A stretch of DNA of 45,182 nt from DASUPK01 sp046732465 (GTDB taxonomy: Bacteria > Actinomycetota > Thermoleophilia > Solirubrobacterales > 70-9). The stretch is taken from the NCBI GenBank assembly GCA_046732465.1, contig JBKPND010000092.1, positions 1-45,182 on the forward strand, given 5' to 3'. The translations under genes were made by a program, and so were the position numbers. Positions 1-5,879 of the stretch are shown in pieces; positions within the stretch are counted from its first letter, which is position 1, and every line of letters starts with the position of its first letter. Below the pieces are notes generated by a model, which saw only the letters and a program-made list of their open reading frames with translations, was not told the DNA's origin and searched no databases.

Positions 1-7
1 TAACACA

Positions 8-41
8 GTCTCGTGGGCTCGGAGATGTGTATAAGAGACAG
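8..41 (+). other. Nextera transposase adapter (untrimmed, not genomic)
   Basis: These 34 bases match the Nextera read-2 transposase adapter, ending with the 19-bp Tn5 mosaic end (AGATGTGTATAAGAGACAG). Read in one frame they give the well-known contaminant peptide GSEMCIRDS. The seven bases before it (1-7) are also suspect. True genomic sequence begins at about base 42, so the first gene is cut by the library or assembly edge, not by biology. Confidence 0.97.
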
Positions 42-497
42 CTCCAGCAGCGCGCGCAGCGAGGTGTTCTGGACGGTCGCGAGCAGCTCCCGTAGGTCGG
101 ACTCGAGCAGGTCGACGGACCGCGCTGGCCCCTCGGTCAGCTGCTCGGCGTCGTACTCGCCGGGCCCGGCGGCCCGGACGGCGGCGAGCTTGATCTGCCG
201 GCCGAACTGCGCGTGGATCGAGAAGTTCCCGCTCACCAGGACGATCGAGCCGGGCGCGCAGATCTCGAAGCACTCGGCGACGCCTTCCCAGGCGACGGCG
301 GGAACGGTCCCCGTCTTGTCGGCCAGAACCACCCGCAGATAGTGCTCGCCGTTCCGCTTCTGGCGGCGCTCGCGCTCGCGCACGACGAAGGCGCCGGAGA
401 CCTCATCTCCGTCGCAGAGCTCGCGCAGGGTGACCGCCGTCGCCGGCTCAGACACCGCACTGTTCCCGTTCTCGGTCTCGAAGAGGCTCTCTGCCAT
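42..497 (-). CDS. YhaM-like 3'-5' exoribonuclease, N-terminal part (truncated)
   Basis: The reading frame starts at ATG 497 and is open for 152 codons until it runs into the adapter, so the C-terminal part is missing. Residues about 22-100 look like an OB-fold nucleic-acid-binding domain: LRELCDGDEVSGAFVVRER, then a run with KTGTVPAVAWEG and GSIVLVSGNFS. In the YhaM family this OB domain precedes an HD-domain phosphohydrolase that removes nucleotides from RNA or DNA 3' ends; that domain would lie beyond the contig end. The OB family resemblance is visible in the sequence. The HD domain is inferred. The gene diverges from the CDP-alcohol phosphotransferase, with 70 bases between starts. Confidence 0.72.
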
Positions 498-567
498 TCC
501 TAATTGAAAGTAGAGGCGGACCCGGACCGAACTCTCCGGCCGATCCACGTACCAGACTGCTCTCGCT

Positions 568-1263
568 GTGACCGAGGAGGGCAAGAAGGGCGTCGAGGCC
601 GAGCGCGAGCCCAACTTCCTGCTGGCCCGGCTCGAGCGCCGCTTCCTGCCGTGGGCCGCCGGCAAGCTGCCCCGCTGGATCCTGCCCGACGACATGACCG
701 CCTTGGGCGTGCTCGCCGCCTTCGGCGTCTGCGCGGCCTACCAGCTCTCCAACCAGGGCAGGGGCTGGCTCTGGGTGGCGAGCGGGCTGCTCGTGGTCCA
801 GTGGATCGGCGACAGCCTGGACGGGACACTCGCCAGGGTCCGCGGCATCCAGCGGCCCAAGTACGGCTACTACCTCGATCACATCGTGGACGCGATCGCC
901 ACCGCGGCGATCGGCCTCGGCCTCGGGCTCTCGCCGTTCATGCTGCTCTCGATCGGAGCGCTGATCGTGGTCGGCTACCTGACCCTCTCGATCAACGTCT
1001 ACCTGGAGAGCATGGCCATCGGCCGCTTCCGGCTCGGCTACGGCCTGCTCGGCCCGACCGAGATCCGCGTCGTCCTGATCTTGATCAACACGGCGATGGC
1101 GGTCGGCCTGGGGCTCGACTTCCGCTTCCTGGAGCTGAACCTGACCGTCTTCGACGTGATCGGCCTCGCGATCGTGGCCGTGATGCTGGCTCTGCTAACC
1201 GTCAGGGTGTTCGGCAACCTGCGCGAGTTGGCGAAGGAGGAGCCATCGGCACCGAGGAGATGA
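568..1263 (+). CDS. CDP-alcohol phosphatidyltransferase family membrane protein
   Basis: A 231-aa integral membrane enzyme of the family that moves a phospho-alcohol group from a CDP-activated donor to an acceptor in phospholipid synthesis. The signature lies at residues 85-108: D85-G86-x2-A89-R90, then G100, D104 and D108, the aspartates that bind metal and substrate. Nine residues separate R90 from G100, where the textbook motif has eight. Several hydrophobic segments follow. The GTG start at 568 is the first in the frame before the conserved N-terminal region. The stop overlaps the next start (ATGA at 1260), so translation of the next gene is probably coupled. The alcohol substrate cannot be told from sequence. 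Confidence 0.85.
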   Translation: MTEEGKKGVEAEREPNFLLARLERRFLPWAAGKLPRWILPDDMTALGVLAAFGVCAAYQLSNQGRGWLWVASGLLVVQWIGDSLDGTLARVRGIQRPKYGYYLDHIVDAIATAAIGLGLGLSPFMLLSIGALIVVGYLTLSINVYLESMAIGRFRLGYGLLGPTEIRVVLILINTAMAVGLGLDFRFLELNLTVFDVIGLAIVAVMLALLTVRVFGNLRELAKEEPSAPRR

Positions 1264-2408
1264 GCAACGACGAGCTTCGGGTCTCGACGCTCGAGCTCTT
1301 CTTCGACCTCGTCTTCGTCTTCACCATCACCCAGCTGACCGCGGTCCTGGTGCATCACCCGAATGGGGAGACGCTCGCACAGGTGGTCCTCATGCTGACC
1401 GCGATCTGGTGGATGTACGGCGCCTTCGCCTGGCTCACCAATGCGGTGCCCCCCGACCGCACGGCGCTCCGACTGCCGCTGCTCGCCGGGATGCTCGCCT
1501 TCTTCGCGATCTCACTGACGATCCCGACAGCCTTCACCGAGAACGGAGTGGTCTTCGCCTGCGCCTACCTCGTGGTGATCGCGGTCCACACCGTCCTCTA
1601 CATGCAGTCCGCGAGCTGGACGGTGGCTGGCGTCTGGAGCTTCGCGCGGATGAACATGGTGGCCGGGGCGCTGATCCTGGCGGGAGCGATCATCGGCGGC
1701 GCCGCCGAGTACGTCCTCTGGAGCCTCGCTATCACGATCTTCGTGGTGGTTCCCGCGCTCGTCCCGGAGGAGGCCGGCTGGCTCCGGCCCTCCCACTTCG
1801 TCGAGCGGCACGGCCTGGTGGTGATCGTCGCGCTCGGCGAGTCCGTGGTCGCCGTCGGTATCGGCGCGTCCGGGGTCGACGTGAGCTGGCAGATGCTGAC
1901 CGTGGCGACCCTCGGGCTCACCCTGAGCGCGGAGCTCTGGTGGGTCTACTTCATGGGGGACGACGAGGAGGCGGAGGATGCCCTGCGGGCGATGACGCCG
2001 ACCAAGCGTGAGTTTTACGCCGCGAACGTCGCCTACTACTGGGCTCACCTGGTGATGCTGCTCGGGATCGTCTGCATCGCCGCGGGACTTGAGCGGGCGA
2101 TCGGACACGCCTTCGATGAGCTCAGCTTCGCGCGGGCCTTGGAGCTGGGCGGTGGGACCGCGCTCTATTTGGTCGGGCACGCGTTCTTCCGCTCGGTCCT
2201 GGGCCTGTCGTTCAAACCATGGCGGGCGCTGGCCTTGGTGCTCGCGCTCGGGACGATCCCGCTCGGGACGGCGACCTCCGCGCTGGCTCAGTTGGCCGTG
2301 CTGGTCGCCGCGCTCGGCGCCTGCATCGCTGCCGAGGCCGTGCTGGCGGAGAAGACCACGGGCCGCCGCTCGCAGACCCGGTTGCGTCCCTCGGACTTGG
2401 CCTCGTAG
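1260..2408 (+). CDS. LtrA family membrane protein (low temperature requirement A)
   Basis: A 382-aa multi-pass membrane protein. The opening ELRVSTLELFFDLVFVFTI and the later GLVVIVALGESVVAVGIG are characteristic of the LtrA family, named for a Listeria gene needed for growth in the cold; its biochemical activity is not established. The protein is almost entirely hydrophobic helices, with a short basic tail. The frame is open upstream to 504, but that part is only a shadow of the preceding gene. I place the start at ATG 1260, which overlaps the preceding stop. The last 121 bases are also read in the other direction as the end of the GGDEF gene. Confidence 0.88.
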   Translation: MSNDELRVSTLELFFDLVFVFTITQLTAVLVHHPNGETLAQVVLMLTAIWWMYGAFAWLTNAVPPDRTALRLPLLAGMLAFFAISLTIPTAFTENGVVFACAYLVVIAVHTVLYMQSASWTVAGVWSFARMNMVAGALILAGAIIGGAAEYVLWSLAITIFVVVPALVPEEAGWLRPSHFVERHGLVVIVALGESVVAVGIGASGVDVSWQMLTVATLGLTLSAELWWVYFMGDDEEAEDALRAMTPTKREFYAANVAYYWAHLVMLLGIVCIAAGLERAIGHAFDELSFARALELGGGTALYLVGHAFFRSVLGLSFKPWRALALVLALGTIPLGTATSALAQLAVLVAALGACIAAEAVLAEKTTGRRSQTRLRPSDLAS

Positions 2409-3406
2409 AGCGCCTCGTCCGCCGCTGCGAAGACCCGGTCGTAGTCGAAGCCGGCACCGTGCGCGGACGCCGCCACGCCGAAGCTGATCGTGAGCCTCGT
2501 GCCGTCCCCGACGGTTTTGGAGGCGACGACCTGGCGGAGGTCCTCGGCGATCCTCGCGCACTCATGGATGTCGGCGCCGGGCAGCAGGATGAGGAATTCC
2601 TCGCCGCCGATCCGGTAGGCGAGGTCGAAGGCGCGCAGCCGCTTGCGAAGCAGGTATCCGAAGTCGGTGAGCGCGGCGTCGCCGGCGGCGTGCCCCTCCG
2701 AGTCATTGACGTCCTTGAAGCGGTCGAGGTCGCCGAGAATCATCCCGACCGGCTCGCCCGTGACCTCCGACTGCTGCGCGAGCTCTCCGACGCGGTTCAT
2801 CAGCGCCTTGCGGTTCAGCATCCCGGTGAGCGCATCGATCACCGCCTCGCCGCGGTGGTGCATGTCGGACTCCATCAGCGCCGTTGACAGGACGGCGATC
2901 GCCAAGATCAGCGCGAGCGGAGCGAGCACCAGCGGCGGGTTGTCGAGCACCTCTCCGGCATCCTGTCCGAAGGCGACCAGAAGCAGTAGTGCGATGGCGA
3001 TCGCCACCCCGGTCATCACCCCCCGCAGCGAGAAGCGGGCGCTCAGGGTTACCACCGGAATGGCAATCCACGACAGAGTGGCGACCGCGGGGCCGCCCGT
3101 GAGCGCCACGGCGCCGGCGATCATCACCTCGGAGCCGACCCAGGCGCCGAACATCAGGTACTCGGGTCGCTCGGTGCGCCGAAGTCGCGCGTCGGCCGCA
3201 AGGAAGAAGCCTGCGGCGACCGCCAGCGGGAGCAGCGTCCACCAGCCGATCCAGGGCGCGCCGGCGACCAGGGCGAGGGCGAGGATGCCCATCGCGACCC
3301 GGCGCACGGGCTTGATGCGCTCCTCCATATCGAGTAGGCGCTCGCGGTCGAAGTCGTCTCGGCACAGCCAGGAACCCGACATGCCCGAGAAATCGGCCCC
3401 ATTCAC
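2288..3406 (-). CDS. Diguanylate cyclase with N-terminal membrane domain (GGDEF)
   Basis: A 372-aa protein predicted to make cyclic di-GMP from two GTP. Residues about 35-165 hold several membrane segments, a likely membrane sensor. The GGDEF domain follows, with active-site GGEEF at 267-271 and a product-inhibition I-site RxxD (R258-A-F-D261) five residues before it, so both catalysis and feedback inhibition look intact. The start is GTG 3406, 10 bases after a TACGGT -10-like hexamer. ATG at 3328 is an alternative. The last 40 or so residues are Ala/Ser-rich and run antisense to the end of ltrA. Confidence 0.9.
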   Translation of the reverse strand: MNGADFSGMSGSWLCRDDFDRERLLDMEERIKPVRRVAMGILALALVAGAPWIGWWTLLPLAVAAGFFLAADARLRRTERPEYLMFGAWVGSEVMIAGAVALTGGPAVATLSWIAIPVVTLSARFSLRGVMTGVAIAIALLLLVAFGQDAGEVLDNPPLVLAPLALILAIAVLSTALMESDMHHRGEAVIDALTGMLNRKALMNRVGELAQQSEVTGEPVGMILGDLDRFKDVNDSEGHAAGDAALTDFGYLLRKRLRAFDLAYRIGGEEFLILLPGADIHECARIAEDLRQVVASKTVGDGTRLTISFGVAASAHGAGFDYDRVFAAADEALYEAKSEGRNRVCERRPVVFSASTASAAMQAPSAATSTAN

Positions 3407-3458
3407 CGGGGCAGCGACCGTATAAAGCCGAATTGAGCCGAACGTCCAGGCGTTCTGC

Positions 3459-3474
3459 AGGCGGAATCCCGCCT
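3459..3474 (-). terminator. Small hairpin at the end of the endonuclease IV gene
   Basis: AGGCGG-AATC-CCGCCT is a perfect 6-bp stem with a 4-base loop. It overlaps the stop codon of the endonuclease IV gene. No T-tract follows, so intrinsic termination is uncertain. Confidence 0.3.
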
Positions 3475-4249
3475 AGGACAGGGCCTTACGCACGAACTCG
3501 ATGTCCGCCCGGATGCCCCTGCCCGGCGTCTCGACCACGACCGGCGGGCCCGCTGCCTTGATCATGGCGCGGAGCGCGTCGGCGCCGATCTCGCCCTTGC
3601 CCAGGTTGGCGTGGCGATCCGCCCCCGTGCCGGGCGGGTCGCGCGAGTCGTTCGCGTGCAGCAGGTCGATCTTCCCGACGATCGCCAGCACGCGCTCGAC
3701 CGCGTCGCCGAGCTCCTCGCCGGCGGCGTGGGCGTGGCAGGTGTCGAAGCAGAAGCCGAGCTCGAAGTCGGTCTTCACCTTCGAGATGCCGTCCCAGAGC
3801 CGGCCCAGCGCGTCGAATCTCCTGGCCACCGCGTTCTTGCCACCGGCCGTGTTCTCGAGGTAGACGGGAACCTCGGACTCCAGCATCTCGAGACTCCGCT
3901 TCCAGCGGCCGACGCCCTCCTTGACGTCATCGTCGGCATGGCCGCCGTGAACGATCACCGCCGCGGCCCCGACCTCGGCGGCGGCGTCGCAGGTCTGCTG
4001 GAGGATCTTGCGCGAGCCGTAGCGGACGTTGTTGCGCGGAGAGCAGACGTTGATCAGGTAGGGCGCGTGGACGTAGAGCGGGACCTTCGAGGCGCGCAGC
4101 TCGTCCGCGTCCTTGCGCGGCGGCGGCTTCTTCCAGCCCTGCGGGTCCGAGAGGAAGATCTGGACGCAGTCGGCGCCGACGGCCTCTGCCTCCTTCAGGG
4201 GCTTCGCGGGGGCGAGGTGCGCGCCGACGATCCTCTTCTTCCGTGCCAT
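3473..4249 (-). CDS. nfo: Endonuclease IV family AP endonuclease
   Basis: A 258-aa TIM-barrel DNA repair enzyme that cuts the backbone at abasic sites using a cluster of metal ions. Family motifs are present in order: VHAPYLINVCSP, VHGGHADD (usual form HPG), the Glu in YLENTAGG, FCFDTCHAHAAG (family signature FCLDTCHA), HANDSRDPPGTGADRH and the final VVETPG. The start is placed at ATG 4249 (MARKKR) because conserved sequence begins right after it; the frame is open to 4282. It is slightly shorter than Escherichia coli Nfo (about 285 aa). It stands as a single gene on the minus strand between the GGDEF and DoxX genes. Confidence 0.88.
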   Translation of the reverse strand: MARKKRIVGAHLAPAKPLKEAEAVGADCVQIFLSDPQGWKKPPPRKDADELRASKVPLYVHAPYLINVCSPRNNVRYGSRKILQQTCDAAAEVGAAAVIVHGGHADDDVKEGVGRWKRSLEMLESEVPVYLENTAGGKNAVARRFDALGRLWDGISKVKTDFELGFCFDTCHAHAAGEELGDAVERVLAIVGKIDLLHANDSRDPPGTGADRHANLGKGEIGADALRAMIKAAGPPVVVETPGRGIRADIEFVRKALS

Positions 4250-4336
4250 CGCACGGGAGTCTCCCGGAACCCTCCCCAGCACGTCCGGGGGAAGGTCCCG
4301 GGTGACTCACTCGGCCCTGTCCCGGAGGCGAGCTCC

Positions 4337-4846
4337 CTACCAGGGCCTCTCCGGCAAGACCCCCGACTTGCGCGCGGGTACGACCGCAAGCGCGAGCCGC
4401 CCGAGTGTCAGTGCTCCCAGCATCAGGCCGAAGTCGCGGAGCGCGATGTCGTAATAGGTCGGCGGGTCAACGGTGAGCAGGTTGACCACGATGCCGCCCA
4501 GCCACGCCGCGACGACGAACGCGCCGATGCGCGGGGCCAAGAGCACGAGAAAGCCGGCGAAGATCTCGACTCCGCCGACGAAGTACATGAAGTCCTGGCC
4601 GCTGCCCGGGACGATGTCGTTGACCCAGCCCGCGAGGTAATCGGGCCAGTCGACCGACCAGTTGAAGAACTTGTCCAGGCCGAACAGGATCGGCGCGACG
4701 GTGAAGGCGATCCGCAGCAGCCAGAACGCCTGGTGCGCGGCGATCCCGAGCCTGCGATCCGCGGCGGCGTCGGCGTGGCCGTTCGATGCCCCTTCGGCCC
4801 TGCCGGCGGGGACCCCGGATCTGGTGGTGGTGGTGACGCTCGACAT
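4337..4846 (-). CDS. DoxX family membrane protein
   Basis: A 169-aa protein with four hydrophobic segments and the DoxX-like stretches FWLLRIAFTVAPILFGLDKF and GGVEIFAGFLVLLAPRIGA. DoxX proteins are small membrane proteins tied in several bacteria to redox or thiol stress; their exact reaction is not settled. Residues 1-35 are polar and rich in Thr, Gly and Ala. The ATG at 4846 is preceded by a strong ribosome binding site (AGAGGAGG, 4855-4862). Its promoter, GGTAAGAA-N13-GACGCT on the minus strand, is an exact mirror of the one in front of the neighbouring ECF sigma gene. I infer that this sigma factor drives it. Confidence 0.88.
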   Translation of the reverse strand: MSSVTTTTRSGVPAGRAEGASNGHADAAADRRLGIAAHQAFWLLRIAFTVAPILFGLDKFFNWSVDWPDYLAGWVNDIVPGSGQDFMYFVGGVEIFAGFLVLLAPRIGAFVVAAWLGGIVVNLLTVDPPTYYDIALRDFGLMLGALTLGRLALAVVPARKSGVLPERPW

Positions 4847-4889
4847 CGATGAAGCCTCCTCTCAAGTCGATTTCAGCTGTCATCCCTTG

Positions 4890-4916
4890 AGCGTCCCCGG
4901 GGCGCGGGTTCTTACC
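4890..4916 (-). promoter_or_regulatory. Predicted ECF sigma promoter for doxX
   Basis: On the minus strand GGTAAGAA (4916-4909) is followed after 13 bases by GACGCT (4895-4890). Counted as GGTAA-N16-GACGC this fits ECF promoter geometry (GGAAC-like -35, short -10). The predicted RNA start is near 4883, leaving a leader of about 37 bases that holds the AGGAGG site of doxX. The same 14 fixed bases at the same spacing occur on the plus strand at 4931-4957. Confidence 0.72.
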
Positions 4917-4930
4917 TCCCGGGCCGACCG

Positions 4931-4957
4931 GGTAAGAAACTTGTCTCGAGCGACGCT
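4931..4957 (+). promoter_or_regulatory. Predicted ECF sigma promoter for the sigma factor's own gene
   Basis: GGTAAGAA (4931-4938), 13 bases, GACGCT (4952-4957). This copy is identical in all 14 element bases and in spacing to the divergent doxX promoter, while the spacers differ. Predicted RNA start is about 4964, almost on top of the in-frame GTG at 4966, which implies a leaderless transcript and positive autoregulation. Confidence 0.7.
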
Positions 4958-4965
4958 AAGTGGGT

Positions 4966-5631
4966 GTGGCAATCGCCGTGGCTGAGACAAGCCAGGTCGC
5001 CGACCGTATGGACGCCGAGTCCCGCAGATGGCTGGAGCGCCTCCGCGCGGAGGGTCGCGACCGTGAGGGCGCGATCGCGGAGCTCCGAGAGATCCTGCTG
5101 AGGGCTGCCCGCTTCGAGGTTCGCCGGCGCTGCGCGACCATGTCGCAGCTCCGCGGCGGCGACCAGGAGGACCTTGCTCAGCAGAGCGCGGGCGATGCGA
5201 TGGTGGCGATCCTCAGCAAGCTGGAGGGCTTCCGCGGCGAGAGCCAGTTCACGACCTGGGCGTACAAGTTCGCCCTCTACGAGGCGGCCGCGAAGATCCG
5301 CAAACTGGCCTGGCAGGGACGCGAATTGCCACTCGAGCCAGAGGACTGGTCACTGGTGGCGGATCCCGGTCCCGCGCCGCAGGGTGAGGTCGAGATGAAC
5401 GATCTCCTCGCCGCCATCCGGCAGGAGATCGAAAACAGCCTCACGCCGCACCAGCGCGAGGTGCTGATCGCCCTGGCGCTGAACGAGGTGCCGATCGACG
5501 TGCTCGCCGACCGTCTCGGCAGCACGCGCGGGGCGCTCTACAAGACGTTGCACGACGCGCGTCAGAAGCTCCGCGCGGCGCTCGCCGCTCGAGGTCTGAT
5601 CATCGATGAACGCCGGGAGGAGGAGAAATGA
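4966..5631 (+). CDS. ECF-type RNA polymerase sigma factor
   Basis: A sigma-70 family protein of about 220 aa. Region 2 is recognisable in FRGESQFTTWAYKFALYEA. Region 4 (LTPHQREVLIALALNEVPID, then VLADRLGSTRGALYKTLHDA) is the helix-turn-helix that reads the -35 element. Regions 1 and 3 are absent, as in ECF sigmas. In-frame starts are GTG 4960, GTG 4966, GTG 4978 and ATG 5008. I favour 4966 because the mapped promoter would place the RNA start near 4964, making 4960 untranscribed. The stop overlaps the next ATG (ATGA at 5628), coupling it to the putative anti-sigma gene. It probably activates itself and doxX. Confidence 0.9.
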   Translation: MAIAVAETSQVADRMDAESRRWLERLRAEGRDREGAIAELREILLRAARFEVRRRCATMSQLRGGDQEDLAQQSAGDAMVAILSKLEGFRGESQFTTWAYKFALYEAAAKIRKLAWQGRELPLEPEDWSLVADPGPAPQGEVEMNDLLAAIRQEIENSLTPHQREVLIALALNEVPIDVLADRLGSTRGALYKTLHDARQKLRAALAARGLIIDERREEEK

Positions 5632-5879
5632 ACGAACCATCGCCACAGGATCGATTGGTCGGCCGGCTGCTGGGGCCGGCGGGCCCGGAGCTCAGCTGCG
5701 ATCAATGCTTCGAGCAGCTCGATCGCTACGTCGAGCTAGAGCTGGCCGGTGCGGACGCGGATGCGGATGCGGCCACTCCCGGCATGCGCGCGCACCTGGA
5801 CGGCTGCTCGGCCTGCGCGGAGGACCACGAGAGCCTCCGCGCGCTGCTCATCGAGCCCGAGACCGGTCCTACTTCTTGA
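5628..5879 (+). CDS. Small zinc-binding anti-sigma-like protein
   Basis: An 83-aa soluble protein translationally coupled to the ECF sigma gene. It carries H-x3-C-x2-C (AHLDGCSACAEDH, residues about 53-65), the zinc-binding signature of ZAS anti-sigma factors, and a further pair CDQC near residue 24. No membrane segment is visible. In ZAS proteins oxidation of the zinc cysteines releases the sigma factor, so a redox-sensing role is plausible but inferred. A linker contains a short DADADADA-like run encoded by a 6-base repeat (gcggat). The last 11 bases overlap the end of the convergent penicillin-acylase gene. Confidence 0.8.
   Translation: MNEPSPQDRLVGRLLGPAGPELSCDQCFEQLDRYVELELAGADADADAATPGMRAHLDGCSACAEDHESLRALLIEPETGPTS

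Noticed and set aside
13..342. Plus-strand open frame starting inside the adapter
   Set aside because: Its first residues are translated adapter, and the minus strand of the same DNA encodes a convincing OB-fold protein.
504..1259. Plus-strand extension of the LtrA frame to 504
   Set aside because: The extension is Arg/Pro/Gly-rich shadow of the CDP-alcohol phosphotransferase frame. LtrA similarity begins at 1260.
1512..2561. Long minus-strand open frame over ltrA
   Set aside because: It is a GC-driven antisense shadow with Arg/Gly/Asp-rich composition and no family motifs. LtrA on the plus strand explains the DNA.
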